A stretch of DNA of 64,000 bases from Phocaeicola faecium (GCF_014837055.1 NZ_JACSPQ010000053.1:1-64000); one strand, 5' to 3'. Shown: positions 23,565 to 33,377, counted from the first letter of the stretch. The notes: generated by a model from the letters alone, not told the origin. Program-made: numbers and translations.

Positions 23565-25367
23565 ATGAAGCCGCACGACTATTACGCCCAGCGTCTGACG
23601 ACTACCGAAACCGAATTACATCAAGTTAAACAACGCATTACCCGCATCAGTTTATTACGTGTGATCTTGTTTATCGCCGGAGTAGCGGGACTTATCACAT
23701 TTTTCCACAGCGAGAGTTGGAAAATCATTCTGACCGTATGCTGCACTTTCCTTCCGTTTTTCTTCCTGTTAAAAATACACGACCGTTTGTTCCGGCGTCG
23801 CGACTGGCTGGAGACGCAGGCACGCATCAACCGGGAAGAGTTGCAAGCCCTGACGGGAGATAACAGTTGTTTCGACGAGGGAAAGGAGTTTGTTAATCCG
23901 GAACATCCGTATTCGTTCGACCTTGATGTGTTCGGAAACCGCTCGCTGTACCAGATGATAAACCGCACTTGTACCACTTTCGGAAAAGACCGCTTGGCTA
24001 CATGGATGCAACATCACCTGAAAGATAAACAAAACATTGAGGAACGGCAGCAAGCTGTAAGGGATTTAGGGTGCCGTCCCGACTTCCGCGAACAATTCCG
24101 CGTAACGGGACTAATCTTTCACGGTCAGGCTTCAGACGGTGAGGAAATCCGTACGTGGACTGAAACTCCGTGCCAATACCTCCATGCTCTTTGGGTGAAA
24201 TCGTTCATCTGGGGCGTTCCTGCCATCAACGTTGTCTTGCTGGCAGCGGGATTGGCTGACTTTATTTCGATGACTTGGTTCGGACTGTCGTTCATGCTCT
24301 TTGTCATCATCAGTTTCGGCATCATCAAGCGTGCCACGATGGTACAGGAAACTTACGGAAAGCGGCTGAAAACCTTAAACAGCTATGCCCGACTGATTGC
24401 TTTGGCTAAAAAGGAACAATGGGAATCGGCACTGATTCAAAAGTTGATGGAGCGCCTCAACCTCGATGGAAAATCGCCGGTAGATGCGCTTATGCAACTA
24501 TCGAAAGAGCTTGACCGTCTTGATTTGCGCAATAACCAACTGCTTTATGTGATTTTGGAAGGAAGTATTTTCTTCCAACTCCGTCAGATAGTACGCATCG
24601 AACGATGGAAAGAACGTTACGGGCGGTTCGTCATGGACTGGCTGTCGGTAGTGGGAGAACTTGATGCGCTTTGCTCATTGGGTACTTTCGCTTATAATCA
24701 CCCCGATTATGCTTGGGCTTCCATCGCCGACACTCCGTTCTGCTTTCAGGCTACGGCAATGGGACATCCGCTTATGCCCGCCCGCCAATGTGTAAAAAAC
24801 GATGCCTCCATCCCTTCACGCCCTTACTTTCTGATTATCACGGGAGCAAATATGGCAGGGAAAAGCACGTACTTACGCACCATCGGGGCTAACTATCTGC
24901 TTGCCTGCATCGGCGCACCCGTGTGCTGCGAGCGGCTTACGCTTTATCCGGCACAACTCGTTACCAGCCTGCGCACATCGGATTCGCTTTCAGACAACGA
25001 GTCTTATTTCTTTGCCGAACTCAAACGACTGAAACGTATCATTGACTTACTGAACGAAGGACAAGAGCTGTTCATCATCCTCGACGAGATATTAAAAGGG
25101 ACGAACTCATCGGATAAACAGAAAGGTTCGTTCGACCTGATCCGACAGTTTATGAAGCTGAAAGCAAACGGCATCATCGCTACCCACGACTTACTGTTGG
25201 GAAAACTTGCCACACAGTTTCCCGGACAAATAAGGAACTATTGCTTCGAGGCAGATATTACGAACGACGAGCTTACGTTCTCGTACAAGCTGCGCGAAGG
25301 AATCGCACAAAACATGAATGCGTGCTTCCTGATGAAGAAGATGGGAATCACGATTCAAGACGATTAA
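23565..25367 (+). CDS. Membrane-associated MutS-related ATPase
   Basis: 600 residues. The N-terminus has two hydrophobic helices (about 30-50 and 53-70) and another pair lies near 215-260, so the protein is probably membrane-bound. The rest matches the MutS lever/clamp and ATPase regions: LGTFAYNHPDYAWAS, Walker A TGANMAGKST (426-435), SDSLSDNESYFFAELKRLK, Walker B IILDEILKGTN and the ATHD switch. The mismatch-binding domain I (Phe-x-Glu) of true MutS is absent, so classical mismatch repair is unlikely. Such membrane MutS homologues are known in Bacteroidetes but have no assigned role. It is convergent with the sensor kinase gene across repeat copy B. Confidence 0.85.
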   Translation: MKPHDYYAQRLTTTETELHQVKQRITRISLLRVILFIAGVAGLITFFHSESWKIILTVCCTFLPFFFLLKIHDRLFRRRDWLETQARINREELQALTGDNSCFDEGKEFVNPEHPYSFDLDVFGNRSLYQMINRTCTTFGKDRLATWMQHHLKDKQNIEERQQAVRDLGCRPDFREQFRVTGLIFHGQASDGEEIRTWTETPCQYLHALWVKSFIWGVPAINVVLLAAGLADFISMTWFGLSFMLFVIISFGIIKRATMVQETYGKRLKTLNSYARLIALAKKEQWESALIQKLMERLNLDGKSPVDALMQLSKELDRLDLRNNQLLYVILEGSIFFQLRQIVRIERWKERYGRFVMDWLSVVGELDALCSLGTFAYNHPDYAWASIADTPFCFQATAMGHPLMPARQCVKNDASIPSRPYFLIITGANMAGKSTYLRTIGANYLLACIGAPVCCERLTLYPAQLVTSLRTSDSLSDNESYFFAELKRLKRIIDLLNEGQELFIILDEILKGTNSSDKQKGSFDLIRQFMKLKANGIIATHDLLLGKLATQFPGQIRNYCFEADITNDELTFSYKLREGIAQNMNACFLMKKMGITIQDD

Positions 25368-25387
25368 ACCCCGTCTGATAACTCCCG

Positions 25388-25478
25388 AAAACGCTACCGT
25401 TAGCGTTGCTTCACGCAAGCCGAAGCGTTACCCCATTCTACCCATAGGATTCACTTACGCTATGGGTAGAATTTTTTA
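25388..25478 (-). repeat. Dispersed four-block intergenic repeat, copy B (inverted)
   Basis: Read on the minus strand: CTACCCATAG (25469-25460), CTATGGGTAG (25447-25438), AACGCTTCGGC (25429-25419) and AACGCTAACGGTAG (25407-25394). Block starts are 22, 18 and 22 bp apart, exactly as in copies A and C. It fills the gap between two convergent genes and overlaps the stop codon of the sensor kinase gene, so it may serve as their shared terminator. Confidence 0.85.
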
Positions 25479-28400
25479 TGCCTCAGAATCGGGAATATTT
25501 TCACTGTTCGCCCCCTCGGGTTTTATGTCACGCAATGCGCTGGGAAGCATCCCGAACTGCCGTTTGAAACACTTTGTGAAATACTTCGGGTCATTAAATC
25601 CTACCGCATACGCTATCTCAGAAATATTCATGTCCAGCCCCTCTCCTACCAGTAACTGACGGGAAACGTTCAGACGGTAAGTCTTCATAAACTGTCCGAT
25701 TGACTGCCCTGTCAGGTCTTGCAGTTTCTGATTAACCAACGTCTTACTATACCCCATATCGTGAACAAACCGCTCAAGGTCGTATTCTGCATCGGCATAA
25801 TTCTGCTTCATAAAGTCGATTGCCCGCTGCATAAACATTTTATCACGCGAGTCTTCTTGCAAGCCTAATTCACCCATATCGGCCGACACAGCAAAACGTT
25901 CCTTATACCGACGGCGCAAATTCAGGATATTCCGCACACGCACCTTTAAGACTTCAGCATCAAACGGCTTACAAAGATACTCATCGACTCCTATCGAATA
26001 GCTAATCTTTTCTTTTTCCAGTGAATTTACTGCGGTAAGCATCAAGAAAGGAATATGGCTGGTGGAAAGATTTTCTTTTACCTGACGGGATAATTCTATC
26101 CCATCCATGCCCGGCATCAACAAATCGCTTATAATCAGGTCGACCTTTCGGCTACGGATAAGTTGCAATGCCTCAACTCCGTTTGCTGCCTCCAGTATTA
26201 AATAATCCTTCTCTAAAAGCGAACGAATGTAAGTACGCATGTCTTTATTATCATCCACTAACAACAGTGTTTCGTCGGACAACGGTTCACAAGCAGCTTC
26301 CTCCTGCCTGATACATTCTTCTTTGACACAGGGAGGCACGATGTGCGACAAACCAATGGGTAACAACAAACGGAACGAAGCCCCACCTGTCCGGTTATTT
26401 TTCGCATAAATAGTTCCGCCCTGCATTTCAACAATACGTTTACACACGTAAAGTCCGATGCCCGTACTGCCTTGTCCGGCTGCCGCATATTTCACCGTAC
26501 CGGGCGACTGATAGAAACGGGAAAATATACGTTCCAAATCTTCGGGAGGAATACCGTTTCCTGTATCACTGACCGCAAAATACAATTTATACCCAGCTTT
26601 GCCGGAATTCAAGAGCGCCACCCAGACCGTAATCCGTCCGCCCGCAGGAGTATATTTCACGGCATTCGACATTAAATTCGATACAATCCGATTCAAATAT
26701 CCTGCATCTGCCTCAATAACCGGCGAAGTAAGGCGAGTATACACATTGAAAGAAATATTACGTTCGGCTGCAAATGCTTGGAACGGAGACAGACTATCTT
26801 CCAAAAAAGCCGACAACCGGAGCGGCTTCGGATTAAAGCGTGTCTGTTCTTCATCCAGCTTTCTGAAATCCATCAATTCATTTACCAAAGCAAGAAGTTG
26901 CCGCGAACTTCTCCCCGCAATTTCCAGTTGTTTCCTTGTCTGCTCGTCTTTCGTTCGCTCCAATGCCTGCTCCAACGGCCCTTGTATCAAGGTAACCGGC
27001 GTACGGAATTCATGTGCCATATTGGTGAAGAAAGCAATTTTCTCGGCAGTCACTTCTTCCATTCGGCGCGCCATGACCTCCAACTGTCGGTTCTGCACTT
27101 CCAGTTCGTGCGTACGTTCCGAGACCAATTCCTCCAACCGTACCTGCCTGCGCCGCAAAAGACGCACCTTGTAACGGTAATATCCGTAACTTCCCCCGCA
27201 CAGAAGCAGGAAGATAATTCCCCAAAACCAAACCGATTTATAAAAATAAGGTACTACCCGAACAGTAACAGCCATTTCTTTATCCGTCCAATGCCCGTCG
27301 CGGTCAGTAGCTTTCAGATGTAACACATAATGTCCCGGAGGCAGAGATACATAAGTCAGTGACGACTCACCGGCAAGTGTCTCCCGCCAATCTTCATCGT
27401 ATCCTTCCAGATAATAACCAAAACGAATACAATCGCTGTATCCGTAATCTTGTGTGGTCAGATTTAGAGCCAATGTCCCATTGCTTTCATGATAACGGAT
27501 GGCTTCGTCTTCATCGGTAAACGACCAACTCTTTGACTTGGCAAGACGATAAGCAGCTATTTTGATAGGCATATTTGCGGTCACAGTGTCTGATGTGTCT
27601 GAATGAATTGCCAGTAACTTATGTTCCTTTCCCCCATAAATCAACGGTTTAACCGCAGAATGACAAAACGCATTGGCTGCAAACCCTTTTCCTGATAATC
27701 CGTCTGCCTGTGAGTAATTCATGAACGTATACGTTCCAACATCCATGTGCGCTATTCCGTTGTCGGTAGAAATCCATAGATGACCTTCGTTATCTTCCGC
27801 CAATCCTAAGACAACATTGTCGGGCAAGCCGTTGCGAACGGTCAGATTCTCAAACTCAAAATGCCCGTCTGCATCCGAAACCAAGCGATACAGTCCCGTA
27901 CCGTTTCCTCCTAACCAAATAATACCCCGGCTATCTTGATACAAGGCGTTTATCTTCTCTAACTGAGTGGTATGTTTGTCGGTAAGACGATACTTCAGAT
28001 AAGTATAACTGAAGCGCTGGCGCGACTGCGCAAACGAAGCTAAATCGACAACAAACACACCTTCGGTTGTACCCACCCACAAACGACTTTTCCGGTCAAT
28101 CAGCAACGCATTTATCGCATCAAACTCGTTATCGCTCAAGTCGAAAGTAATCCGCTGAAACGACTTCTTACGCTTATCATAAAATATAAGTCCTCTTACA
28201 GAACCAAACCAAATTCCCTGATTCATTCTGTCTTCTACCGCACTGAGGATGAAATCGCTCTCCAACCCGATATTGTCTTCCCAAAAATACTGTCGGAAAA
28301 CCCGGTTACCCGGACGATTCAGGTCAAGTTCCGTGATACCCACACCCCATGTATATGCCCAAAGATGATTATCGCTGTCTATCAGCAATCCCTTTATGCT

Positions 28401-29648
28401 ATTGCTGCTTATCGACGTCCTGCTGCCGGGAATGTACGTATAATGGGTAGCGTCTTCACTTTCCAATTCTTTTCGATACAAGCCGTCTTCTACCGTCCCT
28501 ATCCACAAGTTGCCTTCATGGTCTTCGGCTATGGCACTAATCTCCACTTTCCTTTGTGCGGCAGACGTGGCAGGAATATAATCCCAAACATCAATGCGAA
28601 GCCGTTTCCTGTACAACAGGTCGACACCCTCATCGCGCGTTCCCGCCCAAATATTCTCGCCTTCGGCATAAAGACAGTTTATCGCATTGCTGTTGATGGT
28701 CGAATTATCCCGCTCGGTAGTGCGGCGGATAAAATGGAAAGTATCGGTAGAACGGTCATAAACATTGAGTCCGTTCAGCGTAGCTACAATTACACTTCCT
28801 TCGTCGGTCAGATGAATATCTGTGATATACGCCTGACTCAACATGCCGGAACGGTGAGTGGAATAGCGATAACGCTTTACTTCACCCGAACGATGATCAT
28901 ACCGAAACAGTCCCCGGTTACTCCCCATCCACAAAAAATCACCGTCGGACTGTAAACAAGAGATACGCCAATCTTCACTGAAAGGCTCTACCTGAGGTAT
29001 CAGCACCTTATTTATCTGATGATTGTCTGCCTTTACAAAACGATATAGCCGGTTCCCGATGCCGGCACATACACCCGCTTCCGTATCGGTCATTTCCGAA
29101 ATGCCCTCGTTCTCGGGATTCATCAACCGGAAATAATTGCTTACCTCACCTTTAGCATCCAACTCGATACACCATAAGGCACGGTCGGAAACCACCCACA
29201 CATCACCATTGCGTGAGCAATACAGCGTACGGATATAAGACCGGCACAAGGATTTCAATTCGGGAAAAGCCGAGATATCAAGACTAACCAACCGACACGT
29301 AGCCACATCCATCCAGTCCAACCCTCCTTCCGAACCAATCCAAAGCCTGCCGCAACCATCTTCACAGAGCGAGTAAACATAATTACTCTTTAAAGCATCT
29401 GTTTCTCCACGCGCCGTATATGTCAGGAACCGATATCCATCATAGCGTCCTACTCCACCCTGCGTAGCCATCCATACATAACCTTTCGAATCTTTTAAAA
29501 TGGCAGTAACGCAGTTATTCGGAAGTCCCTCGGCTTCGGTAATAAAGCGAAAATTATAACGTGAAAAAAACGTATCGGCAGACAAAGCGTATGCCGTCAA
29601 GCATCCGGTAAAAAGAATATATATAAGAAACAAGATATGTCGTTTCAT
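25476..29648 (-). CDS. Hybrid two-component sensor/regulator (HTCS)
   Basis: 1390 residues, sensor and DNA-binding output in one chain, spanning the inner membrane. Order: signal peptide (MKRHILFLIYILFTG), periplasmic Reg_prop propeller with repeated LWIGT/VWMAT-type motifs (about 35-700), Y_Y_Y domain (about 735-800), TM helix (about 806-826), HisKA with His879 (NMAHEFRTPVTL), HATPase with NLMSNAVKYTP and GTGIGLYVCK-like boxes, receiver with Asp1175 (LIISDLLMPGMDG), and an AraC HTH at the end. HTCS proteins sense glycans and switch on polysaccharide utilisation loci. The start at 29648 is used because a 28-codon longer frame would begin upstream of the promoter. No SusC/SusD or glycoside hydrolase genes lie beside it. 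Confidence 0.95.
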   Translation of the reverse strand: MKRHILFLIYILFTGCLTAYALSADTFFSRYNFRFITEAEGLPNNCVTAILKDSKGYVWMATQGGVGRYDGYRFLTYTARGETDALKSNYVYSLCEDGCGRLWIGSEGGLDWMDVATCRLVSLDISAFPELKSLCRSYIRTLYCSRNGDVWVVSDRALWCIELDAKGEVSNYFRLMNPENEGISEMTDTEAGVCAGIGNRLYRFVKADNHQINKVLIPQVEPFSEDWRISCLQSDGDFLWMGSNRGLFRYDHRSGEVKRYRYSTHRSGMLSQAYITDIHLTDEGSVIVATLNGLNVYDRSTDTFHFIRRTTERDNSTINSNAINCLYAEGENIWAGTRDEGVDLLYRKRLRIDVWDYIPATSAAQRKVEISAIAEDHEGNLWIGTVEDGLYRKELESEDATHYTYIPGSRTSISSNSIKGLLIDSDNHLWAYTWGVGITELDLNRPGNRVFRQYFWEDNIGLESDFILSAVEDRMNQGIWFGSVRGLIFYDKRKKSFQRITFDLSDNEFDAINALLIDRKSRLWVGTTEGVFVVDLASFAQSRQRFSYTYLKYRLTDKHTTQLEKINALYQDSRGIIWLGGNGTGLYRLVSDADGHFEFENLTVRNGLPDNVVLGLAEDNEGHLWISTDNGIAHMDVGTYTFMNYSQADGLSGKGFAANAFCHSAVKPLIYGGKEHKLLAIHSDTSDTVTANMPIKIAAYRLAKSKSWSFTDEDEAIRYHESNGTLALNLTTQDYGYSDCIRFGYYLEGYDEDWRETLAGESSLTYVSLPPGHYVLHLKATDRDGHWTDKEMAVTVRVVPYFYKSVWFWGIIFLLLCGGSYGYYRYKVRLLRRRQVRLEELVSERTHELEVQNRQLEVMARRMEEVTAEKIAFFTNMAHEFRTPVTLIQGPLEQALERTKDEQTRKQLEIAGRSSRQLLALVNELMDFRKLDEEQTRFNPKPLRLSAFLEDSLSPFQAFAAERNISFNVYTRLTSPVIEADAGYLNRIVSNLMSNAVKYTPAGGRITVWVALLNSGKAGYKLYFAVSDTGNGIPPEDLERIFSRFYQSPGTVKYAAAGQGSTGIGLYVCKRIVEMQGGTIYAKNNRTGGASFRLLLPIGLSHIVPPCVKEECIRQEEAACEPLSDETLLLVDDNKDMRTYIRSLLEKDYLILEAANGVEALQLIRSRKVDLIISDLLMPGMDGIELSRQVKENLSTSHIPFLMLTAVNSLEKEKISYSIGVDEYLCKPFDAEVLKVRVRNILNLRRRYKERFAVSADMGELGLQEDSRDKMFMQRAIDFMKQNYADAEYDLERFVHDMGYSKTLVNQKLQDLTGQSIGQFMKTYRLNVSRQLLVGEGLDMNISEIAYAVGFNDPKYFTKCFKRQFGMLPSALRDIKPEGANSENIPDSEA

Positions 29649-29673
29649 AGGGAAAAGCATCAGATTTGTTACG

Positions 29674-29681
29674 CAAATGTA
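29674..29681 (-). promoter_or_regulatory. -7 box of the HTCS gene
   Basis: Minus-strand TACATTTG 26 bp before the chosen start. It lies inside the longer alternative frame, supporting the shorter start. Confidence 0.65.
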
Positions 29682-29769
29682 CATAAATATTAAACGCTCC
29701 CCTACGAGAACATAAAGTTTTTTACAGTTCATAGAGCCTTCAAGAGCCAGTTTAAATTTAGCTCTAAGT

Positions 29770-30927
29770 CTATATCCGCTTCATCATGCGCTCGCGTTTT
29801 AAATAAATGGAAACCGAAAGCAAACCCAGCAATACGACAAAAACGCCCACCAATGCCGGATAACGATAACCTAAACCTGCCTCAACAGGCAATCCGCCCA
29901 AATACGCTCCTACGGCATTGCCAAGATTAAAGGCTATCTGCACACACGCAGCACCCATCATCTCGCTGCCCCGCGAGTTTTGAAGCAACAATAACTGTTG
30001 AGGAGAAGATACGGCAAACAAACATGCTGTACCGATAAACATGAGCAATACAGACAGCCACGGAACAGATGCAAAGAAAAACGTACCGAGCAAAGAAACA
30101 AGCATCAACACCTGCGTAAAACGAATAACAGGAGCCAGTCCGTACAAGTCGCCACACTTACCGCCCACCAGATTACCAATCGTCATCCCCAACCCTGCAA
30201 GCACCATAATCAACGTAATATGTGAAGCAGCAAATCCCGCCTCGTGTATCATTTGGGGAGTAACATAACTGAACCAACAGAAGATTCCGCCGTTGCCAAA
30301 CATCGTAGTCAGAATGATAAGCCACGGAGCCAATTTTTTCAAGAAGCGGAACTGACCTTTCAGTCCCACGTCGGGCAAGGCAGGAAGCGAAGGAACCCAT
30401 TTATAAATCAAGTAGAATATCAGCAGTCCCCATCCCGCATTGAACAGGAACGGAAAACGCCACGAAACCAGATTGCTGAGCATCGTTCCGAAAGGTACTC
30501 CGAACAGATTGGCAACCGTCATGCCGGCAATCATCATTGATACCGCCAACGACTCTTTTCCCTTATCCGCCACTCTTTCTGCAACGATAGACCCCACGCC
30601 AAAAAATGCACCATGAGGCAGACCAGAAACAAACCGCATGAGCAACAAACTCCAATAACCTTGCGAAAACGCCGCACACAGGTTTCCTACAAAATAAACA
30701 GCGACCAAGCCCAGCAGAATTTGTTTCAGCGGGCGCGTACGTGCCACAACCACCATCAACGGCGCTCCCACACACACACCAATAGCATACGCCGAAATAA
30801 AATGTCCGGCCGTAGGGATACTCACCCCTAAATCATGCGCCACATTAGGAAGGATTCCCATCATAACAAACTCCGCAATACCCAGTCCCAACGTACCGGA
30901 AGCAAGTGCCAACAAACTTTTTTTCAT
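29770..30927 (-). CDS. MFS transporter, AraJ/DHA1 type
   Basis: 385 residues with 12 predicted membrane helices. ALASGTLGLGIAEFVMMGILPN in TM1 and the following AHDLGVSIPTAGHFISAYAIG are typical of the AraJ/YdhP arabinose-efflux-like DHA1 group; VARTRPLKQILLG is loop 2-3 and RFVSGLPHGAFFGVGSIVA is TM4. It exports sugars or drugs by proton antiport; substrate unknown. It is transcribed in the same direction as the HTCS gene, 121 bp upstream of it, but each has its own -7 box. Confidence 0.9.
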   Translation of the reverse strand: MKKSLLALASGTLGLGIAEFVMMGILPNVAHDLGVSIPTAGHFISAYAIGVCVGAPLMVVVARTRPLKQILLGLVAVYFVGNLCAAFSQGYWSLLLMRFVSGLPHGAFFGVGSIVAERVADKGKESLAVSMMIAGMTVANLFGVPFGTMLSNLVSWRFPFLFNAGWGLLIFYLIYKWVPSLPALPDVGLKGQFRFLKKLAPWLIILTTMFGNGGIFCWFSYVTPQMIHEAGFAASHITLIMVLAGLGMTIGNLVGGKCGDLYGLAPVIRFTQVLMLVSLLGTFFFASVPWLSVLLMFIGTACLFAVSSPQQLLLLQNSRGSEMMGAACVQIAFNLGNAVGAYLGGLPVEAGLGYRYPALVGVFVVLLGLLSVSIYLKRERMMKRI

Positions 30928-30949
30928 GACTCCATTCTCTATTTTCGCG

Positions 30950-30957
30950 CAAAGTTA
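30950..30957 (-). promoter_or_regulatory. -7 box of the MFS gene at 29770-30927
   Basis: Minus-strand TAACTTTG, 23 bp before the start codon; a TTG lies 16 bp further upstream, shorter than usual. Confidence 0.5.
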
Positions 30958-31083
30958 ACACGAATAAGTGTACCAAGAACACTATGTTTAATTTCTTGAT
31001 TTATGTCATTTTTATTCGCGTTCTGTGCGCCTCTCCATCATGTTTCCGCACACTTGCTAATCTAAGAAATATCCTGACGGCCT

Positions 31084-31743
31084 CTACTCCCGAACGCCGT
31101 CGGCATCCTTCTTAGCTATTTTTACATAGACAGGCATCTTATCATCCGGAGGAGTATCTTCCTCTAATCTGATGGTATAAAATACATAACCGTCTATACC
31201 ATACTTTTCAAACCATTTTCTTGGCTCAACTCCCGAATCACGCAAGCCGCAAAACCAAATTCCGTTCTGAATCGGAATACCAGCGGTATAAGCCATGACA
31301 GGGATATCGTTACTATCTCCGGGAGTAAATGTTTCCATTAAGATTTTCATGTTATCCATGCGCACCGTATCATTAAAAATGGGCTGATTATTGCTTGCCG
31401 GATAGAAACAACAGATATGTAAGCTGTCCTTTCCATAAGGAACGGCCATAAAGTCAAGAGATTCGATGCTATCAACAAGCAGAAAGTGAACAAACTCAGG
31501 AAGCAATTCTTGTTCGCTAAATGCGCCGTTACTGCAAGTCACTTTCTTCAGCTTCGCACGCTTTCCGTTAAAATCACCTTTCAAGGTTACACGCAAATGT
31601 TGAACATTCTGCATCTGAAAATATTGCTGCATGAGTTCAGGTAAAGTCTTTGTCCGATATTCATACTCCACCTTTATGGGTTGTGCCTGCGTTAACATTA
31701 CAGTCAGAGCAAGCAGCATGGTAATGATGATTTTCTTGTGCAT
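31084..31743 (-). CDS. Secreted protein of unknown function
   Basis: 219 residues with a clear signal peptide (MHKKIIITMLLALTVMLTQA). The mature part has a basic N-terminal region, a CSNG segment and a WFCGLRDSGVEPRKWFEKYG stretch that suggests a folded beta-rich domain. I do not recognise the family. The gene has a good promoter (31767-31798) and no operon partners. It was the first gene downstream of tRNA-Leu before the mobile element inserted between them. Confidence 0.7.
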   Translation of the reverse strand: MHKKIIITMLLALTVMLTQAQPIKVEYEYRTKTLPELMQQYFQMQNVQHLRVTLKGDFNGKRAKLKKVTCSNGAFSEQELLPEFVHFLLVDSIESLDFMAVPYGKDSLHICCFYPASNNQPIFNDTVRMDNMKILMETFTPGDSNDIPVMAYTAGIPIQNGIWFCGLRDSGVEPRKWFEKYGIDGYVFYTIRLEEDTPPDDKMPVYVKIAKKDADGVRE

Positions 31744-31766
31744 ATTCCTATACTGTTTTTCAATCT

Positions 31767-31798
31767 CAAAGATATTGCATTTATTTGGGTCAGCCCAA
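31767..31798 (-). promoter_or_regulatory. Promoter of the secreted-protein gene
   Basis: Minus-strand TTG (31796-31798), 21 bp, TATCTTTG (31767-31774), 23 bp before the start. Confidence 0.75.
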
Positions 31799-31823
31799 GA
31801 AAATTCTGACTTATTATAAAGAA

Positions 31824-31859
31824 AAATCGGCTAAACATGAAAACATGCTTAGCCGATTT
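31824..31859 (-). terminator. Original terminator of tRNA-Leu, now separated from it
   Basis: Arms 31824-31839 / 31844-31859 (16 bp, one wobble, AAAA loop) followed on the minus strand by Ts. It lies 4 bp outside the left 14-bp att core, exactly where the tRNA-Leu terminator would be if the element were removed. Confidence 0.75.
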
Positions 31860-31863
31860 CTTC

Positions 31864-31877
31864 GTACCCAGACCCGG
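31864..31877. repeat. attL core, 14 bp
   Basis: GTACCCAGACCCGG, identical to 42913-42926 in the tRNA-Leu gene; flanking bases differ on both sides. Confidence 0.88.
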
Positions 31878-31979
31878 TACAAGGCATAGAAATCATAGGA
31901 AAATAAAAGAATTTATCTTCCTTATTATCAATTATTTGCATCTTTCTTATTTTCTCTATTTTTGCCATATTTTGCCCAT

Positions 31980-32007
31980 TTTTCGTCATTAAGTACACTT
32001 TTAGTAC
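31980..32007. repeat. Left copy of a 28-bp subterminal repeat, likely recombinase arm site
   Basis: Matches 42833-42860 at 26 of 28 positions in the same orientation, with a 17-bp identical part AAGTACACTTTTAGTAC. It lies 103 bp inside the left core and ends 2 bp before the integrase promoter's -33 box, so integrase binding could also repress its own gene. Confidence 0.75.
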
Positions 32008-32009
32008 AC

Positions 32010-32039
32010 TTTGAAATTCCATTTTCTTTTGTACCTTTG
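32010..32039 (+). promoter_or_regulatory. Promoter of the integrase gene
   Basis: TTTG (32010-32013), 18 bp, TACCTTTG (32032-32039); 83 bp before the start codon and directly beside the arm-type repeat. Confidence 0.8.
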
Positions 32040-32122
32040 CAATATCGGAAAACAAAAGAAAATCAATTATTTAGCGTAATCACCCGGTTATGGTACCTAA
32101 ATCGGGATAAAACCTCTAAACA

Positions 32123-33352
32123 ATGGCAAAGTTAGAAAATAAAACGAAAGAAAACCCTAAATTGGAGCAAAACAGGCTGTCGGACGGCAGAATTAGTTTG
32201 TATCTGGAGTATTATTTGGGTAGAGAGGAAAAGCCTGTATTGGATGAAAACGGTAATCAGGTGTATTATGAAAGCGGTAAGATGCGGGGAAAGCCGAAGT
32301 TCGCTATCAAGCATCACAGGCGAAAAGAGAACCTCAGCCTGTATCTGATAGAGAAGCCACGTACCCCTGCGGAACGCCAGCAGAACAAGGAAACACTGGA
32401 GCTTGCTGTAAAAATACGTGCCGAACGTGAACAGGAGTTTAAGGAAAGTATGTTGGGCTATCGCCTGAAAAAAGACCGGAACGTGAATTTCTTGGATTAT
32501 TTTCAAGCCTATATCAATGACTATACCAAGAAAGACATTCGGATGGTGCAAATCGCCCTAAGCCGTTTCAAGGACTTTTTGAAGGAGCATTACCCGATGC
32601 ACGAGTTCGGCATCAAGCCGGAACTTATCACGAAGGACATGATGGAACAGTTCGTAGCTTATCTGCAATCCCGGAGCGTGGGCGAAGGGGCTAAAAGCAT
32701 CTTCCAGCGTTTCAAGAAGGTTATCCACTATGCGATTGACCACGATGTGATGCTGAAAGACCCCTGCAAAGGCGTTACCTGCAAGGCGGATAGCCAGATA
32801 CTACGCAAGGACGTGCTTTCGCCGGAAGAAATCCAGCGGTTGATTGCGTGTCATTATGACAACGAGAACCCCAACGTAAGGCGTGCGTTTATCTTTTGCC
32901 TGTATTGTGGCTTGCGCTTCTGTGATGTGAAAGACCTTACCTATAAGAATATCGACTACGCTAATAAGCTGCTAAAATTTGAGCAGAACAAGACCAAAGG
33001 TCATTCCGCCAGTAGCGGTGTGGTCATTCCGCTCAATGACGGTCTTCTTTCGCTTGTGGGAGAACCGCCGGCAGACGGTAACAAAGACGCTCTCATCTTC
33101 AACCTGCCTTCGTATGAAAGTTGCTGCAAATCCGTCAAGCGTTGGGTGAAAAGAGCCGGGATAGATAAGCACATAAGCTGGCATTGCGCCCGTCACTCAT
33201 TCGCCGTGAATATCCTCAACAATGGGGCGAACATCAAGACGGTTGCCAGCCTGCTCGGGCATAGCGGACTGAAACATACGGAGAAATACACCCGTGCGGT
33301 GGATAAATTGAAAGAGGAGGCGATAAACAGCCTGCCGGAATTAAAGTTTTAA
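32123..33352 (+). CDS. Tyrosine recombinase (integrase) of the mobile element
   Basis: 409 residues. An N-terminal arm-binding region (to about 110) of the type seen in Bacteroides NBU/CTn integrases is followed by a SAM-like core-binding domain (about 120-215) and the catalytic domain. Catalytic residues are Arg265 (CGLRFCD), His354 and Arg357 (HCAR), His380 (LLGHSG) and nucleophile Tyr389 (EKYTRAVD). All are present, so the protein should be active. It would join the circular element to the 14-bp core in tRNA-Leu and, with an excisionase, remove it. It sits at the left end pointing inward. Confidence 0.96.
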   Translation: MAKLENKTKENPKLEQNRLSDGRISLYLEYYLGREEKPVLDENGNQVYYESGKMRGKPKFAIKHHRRKENLSLYLIEKPRTPAERQQNKETLELAVKIRAEREQEFKESMLGYRLKKDRNVNFLDYFQAYINDYTKKDIRMVQIALSRFKDFLKEHYPMHEFGIKPELITKDMMEQFVAYLQSRSVGEGAKSIFQRFKKVIHYAIDHDVMLKDPCKGVTCKADSQILRKDVLSPEEIQRLIACHYDNENPNVRRAFIFCLYCGLRFCDVKDLTYKNIDYANKLLKFEQNKTKGHSASSGVVIPLNDGLLSLVGEPPADGNKDALIFNLPSYESCCKSVKRWVKRAGIDKHISWHCARHSFAVNILNNGANIKTVASLLGHSGLKHTEKYTRAVDKLKEEAINSLPELKF

Positions 33353-33364
33353 CCATAAAAGACT

Positions 33365-33372
33365 TACCTTTG
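33365..33372 (+). promoter_or_regulatory. -7 box immediately before the DUF1016 gene
   Basis: TACCTTTG ends 5 bp before the ATG at 33378. If used, transcription would begin at or next to the start codon, giving a leaderless mRNA. No good -33 box. Confidence 0.4.
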
Positions 33373-33377
33373 CAATT

